A stretch of 42,669 nt of DNA from Candidatus Diapherotrites archaeon ADurb.Bin253. Lineage in GTDB: Archaea > Nanobdellota > Nanobdellia > Pacearchaeales > GW2011-AR1. The stretch is taken from positions 85,768 to 128,436 of the forward strand of contig MWBV01000001.1 in assembly GCA_002069705.1 (NCBI GenBank). Reading direction: 5' to 3'. The notes beneath the pieces were generated by a model. That model did not search any database. It was not told where the DNA came from and saw only the letters and a list, made by a program, of their open reading frames with translations. A program made the position numbers and the translations under genes. Positions 30,755-41,300 of this stretch are shown here, one piece after another; positions within the stretch are counted from its first letter, which is position 1, and every line of letters starts with the position of its first letter.

Positions 30755-31375
30755 TTATCTTTTGTTTGCAAGGAATACTCCAAGAAGTCCAACAAAGAAA
30801 AGTATTGCTCCATATGCAAGAGAACCATTTACTGTTTCTGCTATTAGATTTCCTGTTAATGCAGGATATCCAATAAAAATTCCTAACAGGATTGAAAGTA
30901 GTGAAACCATTGTTATTGATTTTTCTAAAATTGGAGACCTATTTCCAAAGTACTTGTCATAATAATGAAGTATTTTTGCATCTCCATCAACAAAATCCAT
31001 TTTTAAATGAGCTTTTTCAGCTAATAATCCTCCTCTTAAAGCAAGGTCTTGTCTGTATTTGTCTATTTCATTGGATAGAATTGCTTTGCTTTCTTTTTTG
31101 GCAATCGCATCTTTCATGTAATAGAATATTTCTCTTCCTTCTGAAAAATTTTCTTTATATGTTCTGTCTTCTAATAGAGCTAATCCATCTTTTAATAATA
31201 ATTTAACAGATTCGAATTTTTTTTCAGAACTATTTGGATATTTTTTTATGTGATTATAACTTGTAATTATAGCTTCTTCTAGATTCTTTTTCCAAGTATC
31301 AATTGCATCCCTATGCCTTTTTTTTGCTTCTTGAATAACTTTTTTGTTGAGTGTGATTCCCTCTTTTTTTACCAT
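30755..31375 (-). CDS. Membrane-anchored helical protein (206 aa)
   Basis: 206 aa. About 150 residues of charged helices (ITLNKKVIQEAKKRHRDAID, DKYRQDLALRGGLLAEKAHL) are followed by two C-terminal membrane helices (about 152-172 and 183-203) and a short basic end. The long soluble helical part suggests a scaffold or coiled coil on the cytoplasmic side. On the minus strand a TATA-like ATTTATAAA (about 31396-31408) lies 27 bases upstream. No family is recognised. Confidence 0.7.
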   Translation of the reverse strand: MVKKEGITLNKKVIQEAKKRHRDAIDTWKKNLEEAIITSYNHIKKYPNSSEKKFESVKLLLKDGLALLEDRTYKENFSEGREIFYYMKDAIAKKESKAILSNEIDKYRQDLALRGGLLAEKAHLKMDFVDGDAKILHYYDKYFGNRSPILEKSITMVSLLSILLGIFIGYPALTGNLIAETVNGSLAYGAILFFVGLLGVFLANKR

Positions 31376-31429
31376 TAAATAGATTAGTATAGTTTATTTA
31401 TAAATATTATTGGAGTTTAAAAAATAAAA

Positions 31430-31573
<144 letters not shown>

Positions 31574-31641
31574 GTACCTAATTATGTATAAGATTATGTA
31601 ATTATCTTGGTTTAAAAGATTTCGTATTTTAGGATTTATCC

Positions 31642-32298
31642 TCAGTTTTCTTTAGAATCAGCTTCTTTTTCTTCTTTCTTTTTTGATTTTTTCTCTTTCT
31701 TTTCTTGAATATCTTCTTCTTTTTCTTGCTTCTCTTCTTTTGGTTTTTCTTTTACTTTTACTTCTAAATCCTTTTTAATTTCTATTGATTTTATTTCACA
31801 AAGTGCCAGAGGATAAATCTTTTTTAATAATATGCTTAAATCTTTTTGCATTTTATTCTTTAGAATCTCTTCGAATATTTTTTGAGAGGGTTTGTCTTTT
31901 AGATATTTTATTATTTCTTGTTTTGCTTTTTCTCTTAATCCTCTTCTGACTCTTTTTGAAACCTTTCTTCTTGTTATTAAAAATGGCTTTATTTTAAGAG
32001 ATGCGTCTTTACACTCTGCAATAAAAGAATCTTCAACATAATCTGTTCCCTTCCTTATCATTCTTCTTAAAAAGTAAGGCATTAATATTGCTCCTCTTGG
32101 AATAGCTATTGCTTTATTATCTTTAACTTGAACTCTAAATTGCATCAATATACTTTTTCCTCTTAGAATTCTTGTCAAATCATATCTAATGTATTTTCCT
32201 TCTAGTTCTGCTAGTTCATATGCAAATATTTGAGTTTGTTTATTGATTATAGGCATTTCTACATCAAAAAACTTTTTTTTCCTTTTTGCTTGTGCCAT
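31642..32298 (-). CDS. rps3ae: Ribosomal protein eS1 (S3Ae)
   Basis: 218 aa. The archaeal/eukaryotic small-subunit protein is recognisable from KKKFFDVEMPIINKQTQIFA, GKYIRYDLTRILRGKSILMQF, KAIAIPRGAILMPYFLRRMI, RKVSKRVRRGLREKAKQEI and KKIYPLALCEIKSIEI. A Lys/Glu-rich C-terminal tail of about 40 residues follows. It comes 34 bases after eL42 on the same strand and may be co-transcribed with it. Confidence 0.93.
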   Translation of the reverse strand: MAQAKRKKKFFDVEMPIINKQTQIFAYELAELEGKYIRYDLTRILRGKSILMQFRVQVKDNKAIAIPRGAILMPYFLRRMIRKGTDYVEDSFIAECKDASLKIKPFLITRRKVSKRVRRGLREKAKQEIIKYLKDKPSQKIFEEILKNKMQKDLSILLKKIYPLALCEIKSIEIKKDLEVKVKEKPKEEKQEKEEDIQEKKEKKSKKKEEKEADSKEN

Positions 32299-32332
32299 TT
32301 TATTTTTGTATTTGTTTAATCTTATTTAATTT

Positions 32333-32644
32333 TTATTCTTGTACTTGTTTGCTTAGTCTTATACCTTTTTTTTGGTATTTTGATTTATTACATTCTTTAC
32401 AAGTATACATTAAGTTTGTTTTTTTAGTTGTTTTTGATTTTCTTTTGAATTTTGAAGCAGCTGGCCTTGAACCCCATTTTCCTTTGTTTCCAATTCCTCT
32501 CGCTAATCCTCTTAATTTAGCTCTGTATTTTGAACCTCTAGTAAGAGTACCTCTTTGAAATCCTGTACCAACTAATTTTATTTTTTGTTCTGTCTTTTTT
32601 TTACAGTATGGACAGTATCTTTTAGTTGTTTTAGGTATTTTCAT
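32333..32644 (-). CDS. rpl44e: Ribosomal protein eL42 (L44e)
   Basis: 103 aa. The zinc site is intact: CPYCKKKTEQ near 11 and CKECNKSKYQKKGIRLSK near 81. The basic middle (TGFQRGTLTRGSKYR, KSKTTKKTNLMYTC) is typical. eL42 sits near the E-site tRNA in the large subunit. In many archaea it pairs with S27e before aIF2-alpha; here it is next to S3Ae instead and S27e is not in the window. Confidence 0.93.
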   Translation of the reverse strand: MKIPKTTKRYCPYCKKKTEQKIKLVGTGFQRGTLTRGSKYRAKLRGLARGIGNKGKWGSRPAASKFKRKSKTTKKTNLMYTCKECNKSKYQKKGIRLSKQVQE

Positions 32645-32721
32645 AGAAGTCTTTGTTTTAGTTGGTTTAAAAAGTTTTTTATACTATGGTCCCGCAGTTA
32701 TATTTGGGAAATCATTTGGTT

Positions 32722-32732
32722 TATTTTAAATT
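32722..32732 (+). promoter_or_regulatory. TATA element of the helix-turn-helix gene
   Basis: TATTTTAAATT is centred about 27 bases before the ATG at 32755. It supports that start over the in-frame ATG at 32686, which has no TATA element at the right distance. Confidence 0.5.
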
Positions 32733-32754
32733 ACCTCTGCTGAAATCAAACAAA

Positions 32755-33027
32755 ATGAGAGTTAAGTTTTCAAAAGGTCAACAAAGAGAATTTTTTAAAA
32801 AGGTGATGGAAACTATAAACTGCCCTTCTCTTAGAGAACTAATTAATCGAGGGATTGATGTAAATTATTCTACTCTTAAGAATTACTATAATGAAGAAAG
32901 ATTAATTCCAGAGTATCTTTTTAAGGAGCTAATAGGAATAAGTGGTATTAATATAAGTGATTTTAAATTTGAATTAATTGAAGAGAACTGGGGAAAGGTT
33001 AAGGGTGGAAAAATAAGTAGAAGATAG
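32755..33027 (+). CDS. Helix-turn-helix domain protein, homing-endonuclease-like N-terminal part (90 aa)
   Basis: 90 aa from the ATG at 32755. A DNA-binding helical unit (KFSKGQQREFFKKVM, LRELINRGIDVNYSTLKNYY) is followed by IPEYLFKELIGISGINISDF and the end ENWGKVKGGKISRR. The combination of a helix-turn-helix and a closing NWG-x-KGGK motif is what I associate with the domain in front of archaeal LAGLIDADG-type nucleases. Here the protein stops right after that motif and no nuclease follows, so it may be a remnant or a domesticated regulator. It lies between eL42 and tRNA-Val. Confidence 0.6.
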   Translation: MRVKFSKGQQREFFKKVMETINCPSLRELINRGIDVNYSTLKNYYNEERLIPEYLFKELIGISGINISDFKFELIEENWGKVKGGKISRR

Positions 33028-33082
33028 TTTCTATTTTTAGATTATTTTTATTTTCTATATTTATTAGAGAATTAACGGTAAA

Positions 33083-33154
33083 TGGTCCCACCAGGAATCG
33101 GACCTGGATCTTGTCCACGTCAAGGACATGTCTTAGCCATTGGACTATGGGACC
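33083..33154 (-). tRNA. tRNA-Val (GAC)
   Basis: Acceptor GGTCCCA/TGGGACC with discriminator A; D arm GTC/GAC (3 bp) with loop containing GG; anticodon stem TGTCC/GGACA with loop TTGACGT (anticodon GAC); T arm CCAGG-TCCGATT-CCTGG. The T loop has C at position 55, where almost all tRNAs have U (pseudouridine). There is no intron and no encoded CCA. Confidence 0.93.
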
Positions 33155-33211
33155 TTTGTATGCTTTTTTATAATTAGTAAAATATTTAAATATACTTTTT
33201 TTATATTAAAT

Positions 33212-33418
33212 ATGGCAAGAGGAGGATTGTTCTTTTTTGTATTGTATTTAGTTATAGGAGCATATTTTCTTAATTTTGGATTGAATTTCATTAAATTACC
33301 AGAAATTGCTGCAAATATTAATAGGTGGATTATTTTTGCTGGAGGGATTTTACTAATCATTGGTGGGGTAAACTATCTTAGAGCGAATAGAGCTAGTCGA
33401 TATAATAGAGCTAGATAA
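33212..33418 (+). CDS. Small two-helix membrane protein (68 aa)
   Basis: 68 aa from the ATG at 33212 (a longer in-frame start at 33140 would begin inside the tRNA-Val gene and is rejected). Two membrane helices (about 5-26 and 39-55) and an Arg/Asn-rich basic tail (NYLRANRASRYNRAR). A TATA-like ATTTAAATATAC (about 33183-33194) is some 25 bases upstream, which supports this start. Function unknown. Confidence 0.65.
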   Translation: MARGGLFFFVLYLVIGAYFLNFGLNFIKLPEIAANINRWIIFAGGILLIIGGVNYLRANRASRYNRAR

Positions 33419-33435
33419 TTGGATTTTCAATAAAC

Positions 33436-33444
33436 TTTATATAC
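33436..33444 (+). promoter_or_regulatory. TATA element for the surface-protein operon
   Basis: TTTATATAC is centred 25 bases before the ATG at 33465. It is the only promoter-like signal upstream of the two-gene surface-protein unit. Confidence 0.55.
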
Positions 33445-33464
33445 ATATTTTTCATTAGTTTTCC

Positions 33465-35312
33465 ATGAGGTTTAAAAGAGGGCAAGTCACTATTTTTATT
33501 ATTTTAGCAATATTAATTGTTGCAGGAGCTTTTTTGGTTTTTGTTTTTAAAGATAGCTTATTTAACAAGGGCAGTCTTCCTTCTGAAATTGAACCTATTT
33601 ATACTACTTTTATAAGTTGTTTAGAACAAGATTTAGAACGTGGTGTTAAAATTTTAGAAAGCCAAGGAGGATATATTTTTTTACCTGAGTATGAAGACGG
33701 TTCAGAGTACATGCCCTTTTCTTCACAATTAGATTTTTTAGGCAATCCTATTCCGTATTGGTACTATATATCTGGAAATGGTATTCCTAGAACACAAGTT
33801 CCATCAAAGGATTCTATGGAAAAAAATTTGGAAATGTTTATGGAAACAAAATCTAGGGCTTGTTTTTTTGATGATTATTATTCACAAGGATATTGGATAG
33901 ATATGGAAAAACCAAAAGCAAAAATAACAATAAAAGACCATGAAGTTGTTTTGGATTTGAAGATGGATTTAATAATTTCAAGAGAAAATGAAAATCATGT
34001 GATTAAAGAACATAAAGTTGTTCTTGATTCTGAGCTTGGTTCTCTTTATGAATCTGCAATTAAAGTTTATGAAGAAGAGCAAAGTAGTTTATTTTTGGAA
34101 GATTATGCAATAGATATATTAAGATTATATGCTCCTGTTGATGGGTTTGAGTTAACTTGTTCTCCTAAGGTGTGGATAGCTAATGAAATATTTAGAGACC
34201 TGAGAGAAGCAATAGAAGCAAATACTTTGGCCTTAAAAAATTCAAACAATAAAGAAGATTATTTTGAAGTTGAGATTTCAGATATTCCTTCAAATCATAG
34301 AGTTAGGTTTTTGAATTCTAAAGATTGGACTTATAGTTTTGAAGTTAATCCTTCTGATGGTCCTGTTATGACTGCAAATCCTGTTGGAAATCAACCAGGA
34401 TTAGATATTTTAGGTTTTTGTTATGTTCCTTATCATTTTGTTTATAGTCTTAGATATCCTGTATTAATTCAGATTATTTCAGGAAAAGGTTCAGAAGAAA
34501 TCTTTCAATTTCCTATGGCAGTGGTAATTGAGAGGAATCTACCGAGAAATGCTTCTGGAGAATCAGTTCCTTTAATTGATTCTCAAGAATTATGTACAAA
34601 TAAAAATACTTACATGAATATACAGGTGTATGATACAAATTTGAAACCTATTGAAGCTTATGTTTCTTATTCTTGCTTAGGTTCTACTTGTAGCATCGGA
34701 ACAACTAAAAACGGGAGAATTTCTGAAAAATTCCCTCAATGTATTAATGGATTTATCAATGTTAAATCAGAGGGATATAAGCCAGAAAGTATTATGTATT
34801 CTACAGTTAAGGAGGGAGTAATGAGTGTTTATTTAAGTAAGTTGTATAATCTCAGTGTTCAACTTAAATTAAATAATCAAAATTATAATCGTGATGCGAT
34901 AATTTATTTTGTTTCAGATGATTTTTCAAAGACGATATATTATCCAAGACAAAAGTATGTTGAATTGGCAGAGGGGGAATATGAGGTGCAAGTTTATGTA
35001 TATAAGAATTCTAATCTTAAGATAGAGAATATGACTCAAAAGCAGTGTGTTGAAGTTCCTCGTTCATCAATAGGAGGATTAATTGGTTTGACAAAAGAAG
35101 TTTGTTTTGATGTTCAAGTTCCTGCACAGACTCTTTCAAATGCTCTTTCAGCAGGAGGGAAACTCAATTATACTTTCTCTGAGAATCAATTGAGAGGTTC
35201 AAGAGTTATTGATATTTATGCAGAGACTCTTCCAGAACCAAATACTCTTGAACAAATTCAAAAGAATTATAATTTATTTGAAAACAAGGAGTTGAAAATA
35301 AACTTAAGATGA
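33465..35312 (+). CDS. Pilin-like surface protein with PEGA-like C-terminal region (615 aa)
   Basis: 615 aa. MRFKRGQVTIFIILAILIV is a basic leader plus an N-terminal membrane helix (about 8-28) of the class III/pilin type, with Gly-Gln at the expected cleavage point. The large outer part is beta-rich and contains Cys (TTFISCLEQ, SRACFFDD, ELTCSPK, GFCYVPYH). Near 390-440 it has CTNKNTYMNIQVYD and a segment with the strand pattern of PEGA-type sandwich domains. A further beta domain ends near residue 600. The stop overlaps the giant gene's ATG (ATGA at 35309-35312), so the two are translationally coupled and their products likely act together on the cell surface. PEGA similarity is weak. Confidence 0.75.
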   Translation: MRFKRGQVTIFIILAILIVAGAFLVFVFKDSLFNKGSLPSEIEPIYTTFISCLEQDLERGVKILESQGGYIFLPEYEDGSEYMPFSSQLDFLGNPIPYWYYISGNGIPRTQVPSKDSMEKNLEMFMETKSRACFFDDYYSQGYWIDMEKPKAKITIKDHEVVLDLKMDLIISRENENHVIKEHKVVLDSELGSLYESAIKVYEEEQSSLFLEDYAIDILRLYAPVDGFELTCSPKVWIANEIFRDLREAIEANTLALKNSNNKEDYFEVEISDIPSNHRVRFLNSKDWTYSFEVNPSDGPVMTANPVGNQPGLDILGFCYVPYHFVYSLRYPVLIQIISGKGSEEIFQFPMAVVIERNLPRNASGESVPLIDSQELCTNKNTYMNIQVYDTNLKPIEAYVSYSCLGSTCSIGTTKNGRISEKFPQCINGFINVKSEGYKPESIMYSTVKEGVMSVYLSKLYNLSVQLKLNNQNYNRDAIIYFVSDDFSKTIYYPRQKYVELAEGEYEVQVYVYKNSNLKIENMTQKQCVEVPRSSIGGLIGLTKEVCFDVQVPAQTLSNALSAGGKLNYTFSENQLRGSRVIDIYAETLPEPNTLEQIQKNYNLFENKELKINLR

Positions 35313-38300
35313 AAAAAATAAATCAATCATTTAAGATTTTAATTTTCTTTTTATTTGGAATATTATTATTTGTTCCTTTGATAAATGCAGTATATACAGA
35401 ATCTCTTACTTATTCCAGTAAGTATAATAGGGCTATAGGACAGGGAGTTTTTTCTACTGGAGAGAGCCTTAGAATAGATGAATCTATGTGTCAACAGGGA
35501 ACAGATTTTATTATACAAATAAATCCTTTAGAATGTATTCCTTCTCCTGTTAGGAGCGATTTATTAGAAGAAGAAAATGTTAATGTATTCTGTAAACTTA
35601 CTGCAATAAAAATTAATCCATTTATTGAAGTTACAGATGTAGATGGTATTAGATTTGATAGAGAATATCCTAGAGAAGTTTTGAATATTGGTTATCAACC
35701 TGCTCAAGCAGCATTAGGATATACTGGAGATAATCTAGATGGTTCACTTATTAATAATAATTTTGGATATGTTGTGATTACATTAAGAAGACAACCTAAT
35801 GAATCTGCTTTAACTAATTGTGAAAAAGCAGCTTTTGGATTGTCTGAGGTTTGTTGGGTTGAAGGGAACATCACAGCTACACTGAGGTATGATGTTAGAA
35901 ATTCATTTGGATTAGGTAATGCAGAATTTTATCTTCCTGTTATGAACGATAAAGAATGGGAAGATAATTATCTATATTATGGTTTTTGGGATGGTAGAGG
36001 ATATTTGAGAGCAGAATCAGTTACAGAGGACAGTGCGATTCTTTCTATTTATTCTGCTAGTTCTGTTGCAAGACCTTCTGGAAAAGGAGGATTTGATTAT
36101 AGATTGGCAAGATATGCCTCAAACATTAAACTTGGTGTTGGAGATTCTTCAAGAAAGATATTTTTGCCTGGAATAAATCCTTGTTTAGGAAATCTACAAT
36201 TAACTTTACATGGAATAGAGCGTCCTGATACTGCTGTGATGTTTAAAGTAAACGGAGATTATGTAGAAGTAAGAAAAGATGGGAAATTTCTAGATGAAAG
36301 ATGTACTGTTATAGATATTTTTAAAACTGGTTTAAGCTCTCAAGTTAAAATAAGATGTAAAGAGAAGAAACAAAAAGTTTATACCTTAAGTTTATCTCCA
36401 CAAGTTAATTTGAGTTTAGATGGAGGAAATCCTAAAGAATATAGTATTGGAGATTTTTTATATGGATATACTGATTCTAAAGGACAGTATCAAAAAGTTT
36501 ATTTAGGATATATAGGAAGTGATGGAAATGAAGAGGATTTAAATGATTTATATGTTATACTTGTTTCTTTACCTATTTCTGAAAATATCAAGAAAAATTC
36601 TTTGGATGAAGAAGAGCTTTATTTTATTGCAAGTTATGCTGAAGCCAAGGACGGGTTTTTAAGTAATCTTGGGGTAAATACAGTCCGTTTCTTTAAGTGG
36701 GCTATTACAGGAGAATCTTTTAAAGTTGTTCCATATAAAAATAAAAAAACTGGAGCAATTTCTGAAGGTATTGAATTTGCAGACAAAAAAGTTGCACTTA
36801 GAGGATTTGCAGTAGGAAATTACCTTGATGTAGTTCAGAGTGATGAAGAACTTTATCAAAGTTATTATGATTCTGCTATAGAGGATTTTGAAAAAGTTAT
36901 AGATAGTTATTCAAATGAGAGAGAGTATGAAAGTGATATACAAGATTTTGGAGAGAGAGCATTAATAGAGGAAATTTATTTGGCTGAATCTGTTAAAGAA
37001 ATGAGAACAGTTTTGGAATTATGTAAAAAATTTAATGAAGAATATCCTAACTCTCAAGCAAGAATTGGAATATGTGATAGTAATATTTTACTTTCAAACA
37101 ATAAAGCTTCAATAGTTGAAGTAACTATAAATGATATTACTAATAGAATTTCTTTTTTGGGAGTTAAAGAGCCAAGTTTAGAAGAATATAATGCAGAAGT
37201 AGTTGTTAAAGGTCCTAATGGTAGAACAGAGAGATATAATTTAAGAAAGAATAAACAAATTCCTTTAATTGGATTTAGAACAGAGGAAGATACACAGAAA
37301 TTAGATTCTGGAGAATATATTTTATTAGAATCTTTAGATACAGGTTCTGCACAAATAACTTTTGCTGTTGGCAAAACAACTACAAATAATAAAGGAGATA
37401 AAGAGATTACTGTTTCTACAAAATCTGAAAAATTGAATTTAAATGTTCAGAGGCCAGATATAGGGGATTATTCTTTTACACTTGTAGATACAACTCTTGC
37501 AAGTGTTGCTAAAGTTTCTATTGATTCAAATATTGAGAGAGCTATAAGTAATTCTAGTTTTAAATTTAAAATAGGAATTGAAAAAAGAGCAATAAAACTT
37601 GCACCAGATAAAACAAAAGAGAAATTAAGAGAATTAGAAAAAAGAATAGATGATTTAACAAAAATATCTAGCACTTTAGATTCAATAAATAGGGGAATGA
37701 AATTCGCTTGTGGAGCTACGGGTGCTGGATTGGTTGTTAAGAATTTGATTGCGAATAGAAATGGTAAAGCAATAGCCAGAGAAAAAGTAATGGCTGGTAC
37801 AGGAGGATGGAATGAAAAATGTCAAGAAGATTATAATAGTGGTTTATATAAATATAAATCAGTTGAGGATTGTTTATTAGATAATGCTGAGGAGATTGAA
37901 AAAGAAGTTGAAGATATGGCAAACATTATCTCCCAACAAAATAATAAAATAAGAGAATTAGAAGCCACATATACAAAAGATGGAAAACTGAATGAAAAGC
38001 TTTTTATGGTTAGCTATTCTAATCATGTTTATAATTCTGTTGATAATTCTTTATCTAAGATGGATAGAAATTCTTTGATTTCTTTGACTGAGTCTTTACA
38101 TAAGGATTCTTTAAGTCCAGATGAAATAATGGGAATGAGTGAAGAGAAGATGATTGAATTGAACAGACAGAAGATTCAAAGTATACTTAATAACAGGGGA
38201 ACTTCAGAAAGCAAATATGGTACAGATTATTTAGTTTCTGAGGGAGCATTTACAGTTAATGAATTAAAAGAAATAGAGCTTTATGCTACTTATTTGAATA

Positions 38301-41300
38301 AGAATAGTGGAGATATAGAAGCTTCTTCAAGATTGAGTTCTGCAATGTCTAAGATTGGGATTAATTCAGATAAATATCTTAATGCATTAGAAACAGCAAA
38401 AACATTAGGGGGAGTTAATCCTTCACATATTGTCTATATAGAACTTAAAGATGAAAATGCTGTTAAATATGATTATAGGGGAAATACAAAAGGAAACACA
38501 AAAACTAATTTACCTGATACAATTCCTAAAGATACTCCTATCGTTATAACAACAATACCTGCTATAGAAAAAGGAAATCTTGTTTTTGTACTTGAAAAAT
38601 CTAAAGGAAGCGGGGTTTATCCTATAGATAAAGTTTATTATACTGATGGAACAGAGTTTACAGATAAAGAGATTTTAAGTAAATTAAGAAGAGAAGTAAC
38701 TATAGTTAAAAGAGACAGCTTATATAAAAACAGATATCTTTCTTCTTATGGAAGTGCTAAGACAGGACCATTAATTAAATTCTTTGAAAGTTCTTCTCAT
38801 TCTTGTAGGCCTGCACTTGTTCCATTAGACACTCATAATGGATGGTATGCTGGAATGAAATCAGCTGAAATGCCTTATTATAGTGATTCAGGAAGGATTG
38901 AGATGTTTTATCTATGTAATGTTGGAGATAATGGCATAGAAGAATTTTCAGTTAGTGGATTTGGAGATGATTTTTGTACACTTTTAACTGCTGCTGGATT
39001 ATCTAGTTCTCAATTTAGTCAATTAGAGGGGAAATCAATTCAAGATTATTTTGATTTAGCTGTTAGGTCAATAGCGCAAGCACAGCAAACATGTATGAGA
39101 GGAATATCTCCTGGAAGTTCTGTAAATATAAATGGTAATTCTTTGAATATTGGAGAGCCTCCTTCTGAAGATTTTGGATTTAGGTGTACTGATTTTATGT
39201 CTGTTAAAGATTGTAATCTTTTGTTTAATTTGTGTGACCCTGTTATTTGTCCAAGCTCAAGATGCGATCTTGGAGGAAAATATCCTGTTAAGAATGTTAT
39301 TAGTTCTGGAATAATTGGAAGTATATTTTTGTGTTTACCTAATTGGAAAGTTACTGGAGGAGATGTTTATATTCCTGTTTGTTTAACAGGAGTTCAAGCA
39401 GGTATAGATAATTTTATTTCTGTTCAGAAAGCATATTCAGAGTGCCTTGAAAAAAGCTTAGAGACAGGAGAAACCATCGGTATTTGTGATGAAATACATA
39501 GTATTTATCTTTGTAGTTTCTTTTGGGAGCAGGCAACTCCTATAATAAAATACTTTGGTTCTCATTTATTGGAGAGAATTTTAGGACAAAAATCTCAAGG
39601 TGGTGGAGAGTATAAAGGATTTGCTTCTGCTTTAAAAAATTCTCAAAATACTGTAGATTATCTTAAGAATTATTATGCTAAAGAGTCCTATAGAGCTTTC
39701 CAAGTTCGTTCAATGGATACTGTAGGTACAAAAGCTTGTGGGAGATTTGTTTCTGCAGTTTATGCAGATTCTGGAAGTTTTATTAGTAATTTAATTGCCC
39801 CTGATTCTCCCTCACAATTTACAGGTAAATTTGAAGAGATACCTTTAACAACATCTACAAATCCTCCTACTTCTCATTACAAGGTTTGGTATCATATTTA
39901 TGCTGGAAAAGATTCTGGAGCTTATTACAGAGTTTATCTTAGAGGTTCTGCAAGCAATTATTATATGGATAATGTTCAGAGGAGAGTTGTTAATTCAAGT
40001 TATATCCCTAAAGGAGGATATGCTGACGCTACTATTGACTTTACTGCTCCTGCAGGTTATAGGGAATTGTGTATTGAGGTTAATGGTGTAGAGGAATGCG
40101 GATTCAAGGAAGTTTCAACTTCTTTTTCTGTTAATTATTTAAGTGATTTGTTTTTGAAGGACCAAGTTAAAAAGAAGAATATTGATTCAGAAGAGGATTG
40201 TAGGTCTGGAACAGCTAGCATTTACAGTCTTTTAGATTTAAATGTTTTGAGTGCAGCTGAAAATTTAATTAATCCTGATTTATATGCTCAGGGTATAACA
40301 AGAGTTTGTTCTACTCATAATCCAGGACTAGGACCAGAAGTTAGTTCTTATGATTCAGAAGATTTAAGATGGCAAAAAGTTGGACATTGTGGTGATGAGA
40401 GAGTTGGATGTTGGATTGATACAGAAAGTGTTAGAAAAGCAATCAAAAATCTTAATTTAGAAGAAGATGCAATTGAAAGTATTAAAGATGAAACTTTATC
40501 TTATCTTTCTGAAGATTATTTTACTCAAAAAGAATTTGAAGCCAAGAAAAAAGATATTCAAAGTGAAGATGACCCATTAAAGAGAATAGATTTAATTGAT
40601 TCTATTTTTGAAATTGACAAAATCTTCTTTAATAATCATAAAGCATATTTATTTTTCTGGAGAGGAAAATCTTATGCTCAATTAGCAATGAATAATTTTG
40701 GAAAATGTGCAACCAATGGAAATACTAAATGTGAAGGAACAACACACTTTGTTTGTGAAGATAATAAATGGGTAAACAAAGGGCAAGTTAATGGAAAATG
40801 TGGTTATGTTGAAGATTCAACTACAACATCTGGAGGAGATTCGTGGTTCAATATAAAATATACTTCACCACATCTTCTTCCTAGTGATAAAAATATTCTT
40901 ACACTAGATGATAGGTGCTATAGATACTTTAATTCCAAATGGCAATTTGCAATTTCATGTGATCCTACAGTTGCTTGGTTTAATGTAGATGTTTTAGGTA
41001 ATGAGTATACAAACCCTGTTTCTAAAAGAAGTAAAGAAATTATTACTTCTCTTCAAAATTACAATGGAGATTATGTTGGAGGATTAAAGGTTCTTATAGA
41101 TAAAACTATGGAAGATAGAAATGCAAAGCTTTCAGAAAAAACATTTAAAGTTTCTAGTATGGACGAAGAAGGATTATTCACTGTTAAATTTAAGGATGTC
41201 AATTATGAACCTATGAAAAAAATTTATTATAAATATGAAAATGGAGAGTGGTATTGGGAATTAGATAAGATGTTTGAGGGAGGAGGGGTTCGACATAGTG

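Noticed and set aside
32686-32754. Longer start for the helix-turn-helix gene
   Set aside because: No TATA element lies 25 bases before 32686; the residues it adds do not resemble the domain, and the ATG at 32755 has a correctly placed TATA element.
39900-40091. 63-aa forward ORF
   Set aside because: It is an out-of-frame shadow within the giant gene, whose frame stays open across this stretch.
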